Assembly: GCF_046297595.1 (NCBI RefSeq)
Contig: NZ_JBKBHT010000010.1
Coordinates: 1 to 64,000, forward strand
Source of the DNA: Ferrovibrio sp046297595
GTDB lineage: Bacteria; Pseudomonadota; Alphaproteobacteria; Ferrovibrionales; Ferrovibrionaceae
Direction: 5' to 3'
Length of the DNA: 64,000 bases
Part shown: positions 51,961 to 61,669 of the stretch, in pieces
Layout: each line of letters starts with the position of its first letter
How positions within the stretch are numbered: position 1 is the stretch's first letter
The notes under the pieces: generated by a model
Seen by the model: only the letters and a program-made list of their open reading frames with translations
Told to the model about the DNA's origin: nothing
Databases searched by the model: none
Translations under genes and position numbers: made by a program

Positions 51961-53172
51961 TCAGCGCAGCCGCAGGATCGGCACTGGTTGACCGGCTTTC
52001 AGCGCGGGTGCCAGCGGGGGGCGCACGATCAGAACATCGGCGTCGCTCAACAGCCGCAGCATGGAGCTGTCCTGCTTGCCGAACGCATCGGCCACCGGCT
52101 GGCCGGTGGCATTCAGGCTGAGCCGGGCGCGCAGATAGTCCTCGCGCCTGTCATTTTCCGGCAGATCATGCGCGGCCAGCGCGGTTTCGAACCGCACTTC
52201 CCAGTCGAGCCCGAGCATCGCCCGCAATGCCGGCACTAGGAAGTTGTGGCCGCAGACCATGGCGGAAACCGGATTGCCGGGCAGGCCGAGCAGGGCGATC
52301 GACTGGCCGTCGCCCAGATCGGCGCGTCCGAACATCAGCGGTTTGCCTGGGCGCATGGCGATGCGCCAGAAATCGATGCCGGTTCCACCGCCACCCAGCA
52401 CCTTGTGGATCAGGTCATGTTCGCCCACGCTGGCGCCGCCCAGTGTCAGCAGCAGGTCGCAGCCAGCCGCCGCCGTCGCCTTGGCACGCAGGTCGGCTTC
52501 GGTGTCGCGGGCGATGCCGAGGTCGACAGCACTGCCGCCATGCATTTCGATCAGCGCGCAGAGGCCGATATTGTTCGAACTGACAATCTGGTTCGGGCCG
52601 ATAGGCTCGCCGGGACGGGCAAGTTCGTCGCCAGTGGCTAGCACGGCAATGCGCGGTTTGCGTCGCACGGCCAACCATGGCACGTTCATCGCAGCCGCCA
52701 GCGCCAGATCGGCGGGGCCAAGCCGACACCCGGCCTGCAGCAACACCTGGCCCTCGCTGAAATCCAGGCCTGCGCGCCGGATCCATTGACCCGGCTTCGG
52801 CGCCTCGCGCACGGTCAGCAGGCCATCGTCGCCCAGATCGGCGTCTTCCTGGATCACGATGGCGTCAGTGCCGACCGGTAGTGGTGCTCCAGTGAAGATG
52901 CGCACGCATTCGCCCGGGCCGACATAGCCTTCATGGCGGCCGCCGGCGGCAGCATGGCCGACCGGTTTCAGCTTTGCTGGTATCCTGCCCAGATCGGCTT
53001 GGCGGCAGGCCCAGCCATCCATCGCGCTGACATCGAAAGGCGGTTGTGTACGCCGCGCGGCGACATCCTCGGCCAGAACCCGGCCGGCGGCCGTAGTCAG
53101 GGCGACGGTTTCCGCCGGCATCCGCGGCAGACCGGCAACAATGCGGGCGCGGGCTTCGGCGACCGGGATCAT
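51961..53172 (-). CDS. moeA: Molybdopterin molybdenumtransferase MoeA
   Basis: 403 residues. PFDVSAMDGWAC, GDELARPGEPIGPNQIVSSN and GLPGNPVSAMVCGHNFLVPA are typical. It inserts molybdate into adenylylated molybdopterin. The start overlaps the moaC stop by four bases. Confidence 0.96.
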   Translation of the reverse strand: MIPVAEARARIVAGLPRMPAETVALTTAAGRVLAEDVAARRTQPPFDVSAMDGWACRQADLGRIPAKLKPVGHAAAGGRHEGYVGPGECVRIFTGAPLPVGTDAIVIQEDADLGDDGLLTVREAPKPGQWIRRAGLDFSEGQVLLQAGCRLGPADLALAAAMNVPWLAVRRKPRIAVLATGDELARPGEPIGPNQIVSSNNIGLCALIEMHGGSAVDLGIARDTEADLRAKATAAAGCDLLLTLGGASVGEHDLIHKVLGGGGTGIDFWRIAMRPGKPLMFGRADLGDGQSIALLGLPGNPVSAMVCGHNFLVPALRAMLGLDWEVRFETALAAHDLPENDRREDYLRARLSLNATGQPVADAFGKQDSSMLRLLSDADVLIVRPPLAPALKAGQPVPILRLR

Positions 53173-53648
53173 GATGCGTCGAACACGCCGGACTTGCCGC
53201 CGGATTTATGCAGCAGCCGCACATCGGTGATCTGCATGCCGCGGTCGACTGCCTTGGCCATGTCGTAGACGGTGAGAGCGGCAACGCTGGCCGCCGTCAG
53301 GGCCTCCATCTCCACACCGGTTCGGCCCTTCAGCTTGCAGGTGGCAATGATGTTGATCGCGTTCCCCGCAATATCGGGCGTGAGGTCGACGGTGACCTGA
53401 CTGAGGGCGAGAGGATGGCAGAGCGGGATCAGGTCCGAGGTGCGCTTGGCGGCCATGATGCCGGCGATGCGCGCCGTGGCCAGCACGTCGCCCTTGGCGG
53501 CCTGGCCGGACAGTATCAGTTCCAGCGTGGCTTTCTGCATCAATACGCGCGCCCCGGCCCGGGCCACGCGTTCCGTCTCGGCCTTGGCCGAGACATCGAC
53601 CATATGCGCTTCGCCGGCGGCATTGAGGTGCGTGAGCTTGTCACTCAT
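53169..53648 (-). CDS. moaC: Cyclic pyranopterin monophosphate synthase MoaC
   Basis: 159 residues. LIPLCHPLALSQVTVDL, GVEMEALTAASVAALTVYDM and LLHKSGGKSG are diagnostic. It acts after MoaA in the first stage of molybdenum cofactor synthesis. It overlaps trpC and moeA by four bases each. Confidence 0.97.
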   Translation of the reverse strand: MSDKLTHLNAAGEAHMVDVSAKAETERVARAGARVLMQKATLELILSGQAAKGDVLATARIAGIMAAKRTSDLIPLCHPLALSQVTVDLTPDIAGNAINIIATCKLKGRTGVEMEALTAASVAALTVYDMAKAVDRGMQITDVRLLHKSGGKSGVFDAS

Positions 53649-54451
53649 GCCGCCATGTCCTTGCCGGTCAGCAGCAGACGGGTGGCGGCTTCCACATCGG
53701 GCTGCCGCATCAGGCTCTCACCCACCAGGAAGCAGCGCGCGCCGCATTTGGCCATGCGGTCGAGGTCGGCCTTGGTATGAAGGCCGGATTCCGCCACGAG
53801 CATGCGGTCGGCCGGTACACGCGCGGCCAGAGCCTCGGTGGTGGCGAGGTCGACCGCCAGGGTTTTGAGGTTGCGGTTGTTGACGCCCAGCAGCGGCGAT
53901 TTCAGTTTCAGCGCGCGATCAAGTTCCTCGCCGTCATGCACTTCCACCAGTACATCAAGGCCATATTCGGTCGCGGCGGCTTCCAGTTCTGCGGCCTGCA
54001 CATCGGAGAGAGCAGCCATGATCAGCAGAATGCAGTCGGCACCCAGCGCACGTGCCTCGACCACCTGATAGGGATCGAGCATGAAATCCTTGCGGATGAT
54101 CGGCAGGCTGACGGCGGCACGAGCCTGGCGCAGGTATTCGTCCTTGCCCTGGAAATACGGTTCGTCGGTCAGCACCGACAGGCAGGTGGCACCCCCGGCG
54201 GCATAGGCACGGGCCAGGGCGGGCGGATTGAAATCGGCGCGGATCAGGCCTTTTGAGGGCGAGGCTTTCTTGATCTCGGCGATCAGGCCGTAACGGCCCG
54301 CCGCAACGGCTTCCCTGAGGGCGCGGATGAAACCGCGCGGGGCAATGGCTTCGCGGGCCAGACGATCCAGCTTGGCCTGTGGCATCGTGGCCTTGCAACG
54401 GGCGACATGTTCAAGCTTGTCGGCGCAGATCTTGGCGAGTACGTCGCTCAT
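53645..54451 (-). CDS. trpC: Indole-3-glycerol phosphate synthase
   Basis: 268 residues, monofunctional (no fused TrpF). The TIM-barrel motifs LIAEIKKASPSKGLIRADF, LPIIRKDFMLDPYQV and GVNNRNLKTLAVD are intact. It converts CdRP to indole-3-glycerol phosphate. ATGA overlaps join it to trpD and moaC. Confidence 0.97.
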   Translation of the reverse strand: MSDVLAKICADKLEHVARCKATMPQAKLDRLAREAIAPRGFIRALREAVAAGRYGLIAEIKKASPSKGLIRADFNPPALARAYAAGGATCLSVLTDEPYFQGKDEYLRQARAAVSLPIIRKDFMLDPYQVVEARALGADCILLIMAALSDVQAAELEAAATEYGLDVLVEVHDGEELDRALKLKSPLLGVNNRNLKTLAVDLATTEALAARVPADRMLVAESGLHTKADLDRMAKCGARCFLVGESLMRQPDVEAATRLLLTGKDMAA

Positions 54452-55512
54452 GATGCCTTGTCTTCCTGTGCCGGATCGGCCGGCGGCGGTTCATGGGTGA
54501 TTTCGATCAGGCGGGCCAGCGCGGCACGGGCCTTGCCTGTATCAATCGATTGTCCCGCCATAGTCGCGCCCTCGCGCAGGTCTTTCGCCTTGCCGGCGAT
54601 CACAAGTGCTGCGGCAGAATTGAACAGCACGATATCGCGGAAGGCGCCTGGTGCGCCATTCAGCACGGCCCGTAGAGCCACGGCATTGGCTGTCGGCTCG
54701 TCGCCTTTCAGCTCTTCAAGTTTGGCGCGCGGCAATCCGGCATCCTCCGGTGTAATCTCGAAATGGCGCAGCTTGCCGGCTTCCATTTCCGATACATACG
54801 TCGGTCCGGTGGTGGTGATTTCGTCCAGGCCATCCGAGCCATGCACGACCCAGACTTTTTCGGCTCCCAGTTTGCCCATCACCTCGGCCAGCGGCTGGAC
54901 CCATTGACGGTCGAACACGCCGATCAACTGACGCTTCACCAGGGCTGGGTTACTCAGCGGGCCAAGCAGGTTGAAGATCGTGCGGGTGCCGAGTTCGACA
55001 CGGGTCGGGCCGACATGGCGCATCGCACCATGGTGCCGGGGTGCCATCAGAAAGCCGACGCCGGCCTCGGCGATGGCCTTTTCGATCAGGCGGAAATCGC
55101 AGTCGATGTTGACACCCAGCGCCGTCAGCACGTCGGCCGCGCCGGTCTTGGACGACACCGCCCTGTTGCCATGTTTGGCTACGGGTACACCGCAGCCAGC
55201 CAGAACGAAGGCCGAGCAGGTCGAGACATTCCAGGTGCCCCTGACGTCGCCGCCAGTGCCGACGATGTCGATGGCCCCGGCCGGCGCCGTCACGCCATGC
55301 ACCTTGGCGCGCATGGTCATGGCGCCGCCGGTGATTTCGTCGACGGTTTCGCCGCGGACCCGCAGAGCCATCAGGAAGGCGCCCATCTGAGATGGTGTGG
55401 CATTGCCTGACATCATCACATCGAACGCCGTGCGGGCATCCTCGATGCTCAGGGCCGCGCCCCCGGCCACCTGCGCCAGCAGCCGCTTGAATTCCGTTAC
55501 ATCCGCACTCAT
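54448..55512 (-). CDS. trpD: Anthranilate phosphoribosyltransferase
   Basis: 354 residues from the ATG at 55512, which overlaps the trpG stop by four bases; an upstream in-frame codon lies inside trpG. The PRPP-binding motif DIVGTGGD and the anthranilate-site segment VAKHGNRAVSSKTGAADVL are intact. It joins anthranilate to PRPP. Confidence 0.97.
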   Translation of the reverse strand: MSADVTEFKRLLAQVAGGAALSIEDARTAFDVMMSGNATPSQMGAFLMALRVRGETVDEITGGAMTMRAKVHGVTAPAGAIDIVGTGGDVRGTWNVSTCSAFVLAGCGVPVAKHGNRAVSSKTGAADVLTALGVNIDCDFRLIEKAIAEAGVGFLMAPRHHGAMRHVGPTRVELGTRTIFNLLGPLSNPALVKRQLIGVFDRQWVQPLAEVMGKLGAEKVWVVHGSDGLDEITTTGPTYVSEMEAGKLRHFEITPEDAGLPRAKLEELKGDEPTANAVALRAVLNGAPGAFRDIVLFNSAAALVIAGKAKDLREGATMAGQSIDTGKARAALARLIEITHEPPPADPAQEDKAS

Positions 55513-56120
55513 GCCGCCTGTCCGCGTACCGCTGTCTCGTTCACAGGAAGGCCGCAATACCGCACGAAATTGGCCAGCATCGCAAGGCCGTGCTCGGAGG
55601 CGATGCTTTCCGGATGGAACTGCACGCCATGGATCGGCAGGTCGCGATGGGCCAAGCCCATGATCACGCCGTCTTCCGAACGGGCGGTCACGGTCAGGCT
55701 GTTAGGCAGGCTGGCCGGATCGACGGCCAGCGAATGATAGCGGGTGGCCAGGAAATCCTGCGGCAGACCAGTAAACACGCTCTCGCTTGTGTGGTGGATG
55801 CGGCTCAGCTTGCCATGCAGCGGCAGCGGCGCCCGCACGACCTTACCGCCGAACGACTGGCCAATCGCCTGATGCCCGAGGCAGACGCCGAACAGGGGCA
55901 GGCGGGCTTCGGCCGCCTTGTCGATCATGCTCAGGCAGATGCCGGCTCGGTCGGGGTCGCAGGGACCCGGAGACAGGATGATCCCGGCCGGTTTCAGAGC
56001 CAGGATCGCTTCGGGGCTGGTTTCGTCGTTACGGAAAACCCGGACTTCCGCGCCAAGTTGCCCGAAATAGTGGACTAAATTCCACGTGAAACTATCGTAA
56101 TTATCGATCAATACCAGCAT
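55509..56120 (-). CDS. trpG: Anthranilate synthase glutamine amidotransferase component
   Basis: 203 residues. The class I amidotransferase triad is Cys80 (GVCLGHQAIGQSFGG), His169 and Glu171 (FHPESIASEHG). It supplies ammonia to TrpE, whose gene is not in the window. It starts the trpGDC-moaC-moeA-MBL operon. A TATACT -10-like element lies upstream at about 56,195-56,200 (minus strand); no clear -35 and no leader peptide with Trp codons was found. Confidence 0.96.
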   Translation of the reverse strand: MLVLIDNYDSFTWNLVHYFGQLGAEVRVFRNDETSPEAILALKPAGIILSPGPCDPDRAGICLSMIDKAAEARLPLFGVCLGHQAIGQSFGGKVVRAPLPLHGKLSRIHHTSESVFTGLPQDFLATRYHSLAVDPASLPNSLTVTARSEDGVIMGLAHRDLPIHGVQFHPESIASEHGLAMLANFVRYCGLPVNETAVRGQAA

Positions 56121-56295
56121 GCCAAGCCCTCACGAACGGCACATTAGCATAATCGGGTCTGAGGACGACACCCGCCGCAATACCCGTATCGCTAGTATAT
56201 AGAGAACTAAAAAACATCGAAGAATCATAGTATTGCGGCCGGAGGCAAATCACTGAACAATCTGTCCAAGAATGATTCGTAAGGGGGGATTCGCC

Positions 56296-58662
56296 ATGGC
56301 TTTGCCTCGGCCGCAAATGAAACTGCGCCTGAACATCCGTACAGGGATCAGGCAGCGCCTGTATGTCGCCGTTGGTGCCATCGCCTCCTTTGCCTTGGTA
56401 TCGGCCGCGGCCGGCTGGTTCGCCATGTCCCGGCTCGACAACGCCATCGTCACCGTGACCGACGAAGGGGTGGTGGCCGTAACCGCCTCACTCAGTCTTG
56501 CCGAACTGGTGGCGAACCTGGCCGGTGTGGCGCCGGATCTGATCTCCGCCCAGACGGAGAAGGAAATCCAGGTGCTGTCTGAGGGGATCAAGCAGAAGCA
56601 GGAACGCATCGAGGCAACCTTGGGCGTCGTTGCCGCCACCATGTCCGGCGAGCAGATCGAGGTAGTGAAGAAGGAGACCGCAGCGTTGCTGGGCAGCATT
56701 GCCCAGCTTCGCCAGGTGGTGGATGCGCGCATCCGCACCTCGCAATTCCTGGCCGAGGAAACCGCCAAACTCGCCACCGCCCATGCCCGTTTCCTGCAGG
56801 TGGCGGCGCCCATGGTCGACGATGCGGTATTCGAACTGACCACGGGCATGACATCCGCCGCTTCATCCGGCGACGCTGCACAGATCAATCAGACTTTGTC
56901 CAAGCTGTCGAACGCCGAGTTGCGGATGGTGCAGGGGATCAGCAAGCTGATTGCCGAGGTGAATAATGTGGTTGGGTTGCTGGCGGTCGGGGCGCAGGGT
57001 GCCAGTGCCGAAGAGATTGAGAAGATCAGCAACCGGTATGAGTTGTCGGCGCGCAAGGTGGAGGATGGCCTTGCCGATATAGAGAAGGTCAAAAAGGACG
57101 CTGAACTCAGCAAGGTTGCGACCGCCATTCTTGATTTCGGCAGTCCTGGCATCGGCCTGATCAGTCTGCGCGAACAGGAAATCTCGGCGATGAGTCAGGC
57201 TCGCCGCATGCTGCAATCCAGTCGGGCAGCCGCCGAGCGGCTGGGGGCTGCAACGGCTCTGGCCGTCAGCTCCGCCAATCAGGGAATGGACGCTGCTACG
57301 GCCGAAGCAAAGAAAACCAGTGAGGGCGGCAAATTGATTCTGGTTCTGGTCGCGGCCTCCAGTCTGATCGCGGCTTTTTTGGTCGGTTGGCTTTACATCG
57401 GCCGTCGCATCGCATCGCCGCTCACCTTGCTGACGAATAGTATGGGGCGGCTTGCCAATCGGGAATGGCATACCGAAGTGCCGGACCGCACGCGTCAGGA
57501 TGAAATCGGCGACATGGCCAGGGCGGTACAGATATTCAAGGAAAATGGACTGCAGAACGAGCAACTGCAGCAAGACGTCGAGAAAAACCGCCAGGCATCG
57601 GAAGAGCAGCGTCGACAGCAGGAGCAATTGCTGGATCGTGCTGTGGGCGAGGTGGTCGGGGCTGCGGCTGACGGCGATCTGTCGGTGCGCATCGATACAG
57701 CCAACCTGGATGGCATGACGGCACGTCTGGGCGAAAGGATGAACGGTCTGCTGAAGACTGTGGACGATGTGTTCGCCAATCTGGGCCAGGCTCTGGCGGC
57801 AATGGCGCGAGGCGATTTCACCCATCGGATTGATGCCGATTATGCTGGGATATTCGAGCGCCTGAAGCAGGATGCCAACAGTACCGCGCAGCAGCTGTCG
57901 CAGATCGTGGGGCAGGTGGCGTCGGCTGCCGCAACCGTGCGCGATGCTGCAGCCGAGATTTCGACCGGCAGCAACGATCTTGCCCAGCGCACCGAGCAGC
58001 AGGCGGCGAGCCTGGAGCAGACCGCGGCATCGATGCATGAAATCACCACAACGGTTAAGCAGAATGCCGACAATGCCGAGGCGGCAAACCAGTTGGCTGC
58101 GGCTGCACGATCGGGCGCCGAGAAGGGCGGCAGCGTGGTGCAGGATGCCGTGCAGGCGGTGACGCAGATCGAAGACAGTGCACGCCGGATATCCGAGATT
58201 GTCGGTCTGATCGACGAGATCGCCTTCCAGACCAACCTGCTGGCGCTGAATGCCAGCGTGGAAGCCGCGCGCGCCGGTGAGGCTGGCAAGGGCTTTGCCG
58301 TGGTGGCGCAGGAAGTGCGCGCGCTCGCCCAGCGTTCGGCCGACGCCTCAAAGGACATCAAGGCGCTGATCCAGGAATCGAATACCCAGGTGAAGACCGG
58401 GGCCAATCTGGTCAACCAGACCGGCGCAAGCCTGACCGAGATCGTCAATGCCGTGAAAAAGGTGGCCGACATCGTGAGCGAAATCACCTCGGCCAGCAGG
58501 GAGCAGGCCGTCGGCCTCGACGAGGTCAATACGGCGGTGGCCAACATGGACGAGATGACCCAACGCAACGGCGCCCTTGTGGAACAGACCACGGCCTCGG
58601 CCCAGGCGATGGCGCGCCAGGCCCAGGAACTGGCGGATTTGGTGGGACAATTCCGTATCTGA
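56296..58662 (+). CDS. Methyl-accepting chemotaxis protein B
   Basis: 788 residues from the ATG at 56296, eight bases after a G6 run (AAGGGGGG); an ATG eight codons upstream would swallow this ribosome-binding site. TM1 is at about 18-40, a long helical periplasmic sensor follows, TM2 is at about 346-368, and then come a HAMP and further HAMP-like units (ADGDLSVRIDTANLDGMTAR, MARGDFTHRIDADYAGIFER). The signalling hairpin starts near residue 639. No CheR pentapeptide. The ligand is unknown. It is divergent from trpG. Confidence 0.94.
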   Translation: MALPRPQMKLRLNIRTGIRQRLYVAVGAIASFALVSAAAGWFAMSRLDNAIVTVTDEGVVAVTASLSLAELVANLAGVAPDLISAQTEKEIQVLSEGIKQKQERIEATLGVVAATMSGEQIEVVKKETAALLGSIAQLRQVVDARIRTSQFLAEETAKLATAHARFLQVAAPMVDDAVFELTTGMTSAASSGDAAQINQTLSKLSNAELRMVQGISKLIAEVNNVVGLLAVGAQGASAEEIEKISNRYELSARKVEDGLADIEKVKKDAELSKVATAILDFGSPGIGLISLREQEISAMSQARRMLQSSRAAAERLGAATALAVSSANQGMDAATAEAKKTSEGGKLILVLVAASSLIAAFLVGWLYIGRRIASPLTLLTNSMGRLANREWHTEVPDRTRQDEIGDMARAVQIFKENGLQNEQLQQDVEKNRQASEEQRRQQEQLLDRAVGEVVGAAADGDLSVRIDTANLDGMTARLGERMNGLLKTVDDVFANLGQALAAMARGDFTHRIDADYAGIFERLKQDANSTAQQLSQIVGQVASAAATVRDAAAEISTGSNDLAQRTEQQAASLEQTAASMHEITTTVKQNADNAEAANQLAAAARSGAEKGGSVVQDAVQAVTQIEDSARRISEIVGLIDEIAFQTNLLALNASVEAARAGEAGKGFAVVAQEVRALAQRSADASKDIKALIQESNTQVKTGANLVNQTGASLTEIVNAVKKVADIVSEITSASREQAVGLDEVNTAVANMDEMTQRNGALVEQTTASAQAMARQAQELADLVGQFRI
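58207..58340 (+). repeat. 134-bp direct repeat, copy 2 (chemoreceptor hairpin region)
   Basis: Gap-free counterpart of 34,331-34,464, same orientation, nine mismatches. Recombination between the copies would delete about 24 kb including recG, mfd and trp genes. Confidence 0.7.
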
Positions 58663-58737
58663 GGGTGACAATTTAGCGTTTGACCCGCCCGCCCGGCGCG
58701 TTATACCCATCCGGCATCGTTTTTCAGGAGGTCGGTT

Positions 58738-59784
58738 ATGGCCACGGACGCCATCAGGGTCGCGATTTTGGGTGCCAGCGGTTACACGGGTGCGGAGTTG
58801 CTCCGCGTCCTGCTGCGTCATCCGCGCGTCCGTGTGGTCGCCCTCACCGCCGACCGGAAAGCCGGCGAGGGAATCGACACGGTTTTCCCGCAATTCCTGG
58901 GCATGGGCCTGCCCAAGCTGGTTACCATCCAGGAAGTGGACTGGAACGGCGTGGATGCCGTGTTCTGTGCCCTGCCGCACGGCACCACCCAGGAGGTAAT
59001 CGCCGGCCTGCCGACACATCTGAAGATCGTCGACCTGTCGGCCGACTTCCGGCTGCGGGATTTGGCCGAATACGCCAAATGGTATGGCCATGAGCACCGG
59101 GCGCCGAAGCTGCAGGAAGAGGCGGTCTATGGCCTGACCGAGATGTACCGGTCCAAGGTTGCCAAAGCCCGGCTGGTGGCCAATCCCGGCTGCTATCCCA
59201 CCTCGGCCCAGTTGCCGCTGATGCCGCTGCTGGCTGCCGGCCAGATCGATCCTGACGACATCGTGATCGATGCCAAATCGGGCGTCTCGGGTGCGGGCCG
59301 GGCGCTCAAGGAAGGCTCGCTGTATTGCGAGGCAGCGGAAGGCACCCATGCCTATGGCATCGGTTCGCATCGGCATGGCCCCGAGATAGAGCAGATTCTG
59401 TCCGAAACTGTCGGTCGGCAGATCGTGGTGAACTTCACGCCGCATCTGATGCCGATGAATCGGGGCATGCTGTCGAGCATCTACGTGAAGCTGAAGCCGG
59501 GCGTCAGCGCCGACGATTTGCGGGCGACGCTGTTACAGCGTTATGCTGACGAGCCTTTCGTGCAGATCACGTCTCAGGGTGTGGCGCCGCAGACGCGGCA
59601 TGTGCGCGGCACCAATGCCTGCCATATCGGCGTGTTCGCCGACCGGGTGAAGGGCCGCGCCATGCTGTTCTCGGTGATCGACAACCTGATGAAGGGCGCC
59701 AGCGGTCAGGCCGTGCAGAATTTCAACGTGATGTACGGCCTGCCGGAAACCACCGGCCTGGATCAGATCGCCCTGTTCCCGTGA
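58738..59784 (+). CDS. argC: N-acetyl-gamma-glutamyl-phosphate reductase
   Basis: 348 residues. The NADP-binding start VAILGASGYTGAELLRVLL and the catalytic Cys152 in NPGCYPTSAQLPL are intact; HRHGPEIEQ fits the family. It makes N-acetylglutamate semialdehyde in arginine synthesis. CAGGAGG lies upstream of the ATG. It shares GTGA with the next gene. Confidence 0.97.
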   Translation: MATDAIRVAILGASGYTGAELLRVLLRHPRVRVVALTADRKAGEGIDTVFPQFLGMGLPKLVTIQEVDWNGVDAVFCALPHGTTQEVIAGLPTHLKIVDLSADFRLRDLAEYAKWYGHEHRAPKLQEEAVYGLTEMYRSKVAKARLVANPGCYPTSAQLPLMPLLAAGQIDPDDIVIDAKSGVSGAGRALKEGSLYCEAAEGTHAYGIGSHRHGPEIEQILSETVGRQIVVNFTPHLMPMNRGMLSSIYVKLKPGVSADDLRATLLQRYADEPFVQITSQGVAPQTRHVRGTNACHIGVFADRVKGRAMLFSVIDNLMKGASGQAVQNFNVMYGLPETTGLDQIALFP

Positions 59785-60311
59785 GTCTGGTGTTGCCTTT
59801 CGGCGACAAGCATCCGGTCATCGCGCCGGATGCCTTCGTTGCGCCAAACGCCACCGTGATCGGGGATACCGAGATCGGCGACCGCAGCTCGATCTGGTTC
59901 GGCTGCATCCTGCGTGGCGACGTGAACACCATCCGGGTCGGCTCCGATACCAATATCCAGGATGGCACTGTGGTGCATGTCACGCGGGCCAAGTTCGGCA
60001 CCGTGATCGGCTCCGGCGTCACCATCGGCCACCTCGCGCTGGTTCATGGCTGCACCCTGGAAGACCATAGCTTTGTCGGCATGCAGGCGACTGTGATGGA
60101 TGGCTGTGTGATCGAGAGCGAGGGCATGCTGGCGGCCGGCGCCTTGCTGACACCCGGCAAGCGTATAGCCAAGGGCGAACTCTGGGCCGGCAGGCCGGCC
60201 AAGCTGATGCGTCGTCTCGATACGGACGAATTGCACAACATCCACGAAACGGCAGCCCATTATGCCCGTTTGGCAGCATCCTACAGGGCTCAGCTGGCAA
60301 CGACTCGTTAA
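59781..60311 (+). CDS. Gamma-class carbonic anhydrase family protein
   Basis: 176 residues with a GTG start overlapping the argC stop. It is a left-handed beta-helix of hexapeptide repeats. The three zinc-ligand His of the family are present (His66, His84, His89, in VVHVT and IGHLALVHGC). The short form lacks the acidic loop of the Methanosarcina Cam enzyme, so activity is uncertain; it may be a complex I-associated or PaaY/YrdA-like protein. Confidence 0.9.
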   Translation: MSLVLPFGDKHPVIAPDAFVAPNATVIGDTEIGDRSSIWFGCILRGDVNTIRVGSDTNIQDGTVVHVTRAKFGTVIGSGVTIGHLALVHGCTLEDHSFVGMQATVMDGCVIESEGMLAAGALLTPGKRIAKGELWAGRPAKLMRRLDTDELHNIHETAAHYARLAASYRAQLATTR

Positions 60312-60403
60312 GACTTTCTTGAATTCCGCCCGTTAGCCTCTCACATTCACTGCAAGGATGAATGTGGTCGCGGCATTTGCCGGACCGTGCGGCGGATGGA
60401 GAC

Positions 60404-61384
60404 ATGAACAGCGGCGCCACTCACGCCCCTTGGCCGGACGATCTCTACGATCAGATCAAGGCCCATGGCGAGTTCCTGTCCGGTAAACTGGGCAAGCTGA
60501 CGCGCGGCAAGCAACTCACTCTCGTTGGCGCCGATCTCACCGGCATCAAACTGGTCGGCATGAACCTGCAGCGTACCGTGTTCCGCAGCTGTCGTTTCTA
60601 TTGTGCCGATCTGCGCAATTCAGATTTCAGCCAGGCCGTGCTGACTGGATGCGATTTCTCCGGCGCGGATTTGACCAACTCGCGTTTCATCTGGGCCAAT
60701 CTGCGTGGCGCGGATTTGTCCAGGGCAATTCTGAAAGGCACGCGTTTCGAGAATGCGGACATGCGGCCGATGACCGATCCGCCGGTACCGCCGCATGGCA
60801 AGGGCGGCGTGGTATCTCTGAAAGACACCACGCTGCACAACACCAACCTGACCCAGGCCAAGCTGCTTGGCGCGTCCTTTGTCGGCGCTATTCTGGACGG
60901 TGCCATCCTCGACAACGCCGATCTTGAGGGTGCGGATTTCTCATATTCCACGCTGAGCAAGGTGCAGTTCAAGAACGCCAAGCTGCATGATGCCAATTTC
61001 AATCTGGCCGATTTCCCGCCCGAGATGCTGCGTGAACTGCATGGCACGGGCGCAAAATTACCCAAGGAGGTTGCGCCGGAAGTGATCGAGCAGGTGCTGC
61101 GCGATCACCAGAACTGGATCGAGTCCGAAGGCCATACCGGCCGGCGTGCGATTATGGCAGGCTGGTATCTGTCCCGCGCGCACCTGGCGCAGGCGAACCT
61201 GAATGGCGCCGATCTGCGCGCTGCCAATCTCTCAAATGCGAATCTGCATGGTGCTAAGCTGATCTGTTCCGATCTGCGCGATGCCAATCTGATGTACACC
61301 AACATGACGGATGCGGATTTTCGCGGCGCGTTGATCGAAGGATCACGCGGTCTGCCCGTGGTGCTGAACGACAAGAAGAATTAG
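60404..61384 (+). CDS. Pentapeptide-repeat protein B
   Basis: 326 residues from the ATG at 60404 (after GGATGGAGAC); an ATG at 60362 with AAGGA upstream is an alternative that adds 14 residues. The helical start LYDQIKAHGEFLSGKLGKL is followed by repeats of the A(D/N)LxG type, an unrepetitive insert after FENADMRPMT, more repeats, a helical insert VIEQVLRDHQNWIESEGHTG and a final repeat block. The layout matches the protein at 27,463. No enzymatic domain or signal peptide. The function is unknown. Confidence 0.82.
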   Translation: MNSGATHAPWPDDLYDQIKAHGEFLSGKLGKLTRGKQLTLVGADLTGIKLVGMNLQRTVFRSCRFYCADLRNSDFSQAVLTGCDFSGADLTNSRFIWANLRGADLSRAILKGTRFENADMRPMTDPPVPPHGKGGVVSLKDTTLHNTNLTQAKLLGASFVGAILDGAILDNADLEGADFSYSTLSKVQFKNAKLHDANFNLADFPPEMLRELHGTGAKLPKEVAPEVIEQVLRDHQNWIESEGHTGRRAIMAGWYLSRAHLAQANLNGADLRAANLSNANLHGAKLICSDLRDANLMYTNMTDADFRGALIEGSRGLPVVLNDKKN

Positions 61385-61385
61385 G

Positions 61386-61607
61386 TCAGCGGCGCCGCTG
61401 CGTCAGGTTTGAACCGCCGGTTTTCCCGCCATTGGCATTCAGGCCTTTCACGGCCCGCAGAATACGCCGCCAGACCAGTGTGCCGGCGAAATCGCCACCC
61501 AGCGTCATTTCTGCGAGCACCTTGGTCGCATGGGTCTCCGCATGGCGGGGGCCGTGGTCGGCGATGAGGTCGCGCGCGGCGCGCCAGATTTCGGCATCGG
61601 AGTTCAT
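61386..61607 (-). CDS. Small uncharacterised protein
   Basis: 73 residues. EIWRAARDLIADHGPRHAET and AGTLVWRRILRAVKGLNANG resemble short alphaproteobacterial proteins of unknown function that share an HG...A...GD...W..I pattern. The basic C-terminus is GGSNLTQRRR. It is on the same strand as, and 62 bases after, the HPt-like gene, and its stop lies one base from the end of the convergent pentapeptide gene. No clear ribosome-binding site. Confidence 0.6.
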   Translation of the reverse strand: MNSDAEIWRAARDLIADHGPRHAETHATKVLAEMTLGGDFAGTLVWRRILRAVKGLNANGGKTGGSNLTQRRR

Positions 61608-61669
61608 GGATCGCAGACTGCCGGCAAAAGGTTAGCGAAAGGTAATAAAACAGGCCAGCGAGGGCTGGA

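Noticed and set aside
56101..56316. Possible trp leader peptide upstream of trpG
   Set aside because: The 71-codon minus-strand frame has only two scattered Trp codons and no attenuator hairpin pair, so a trp attenuator is not supported.
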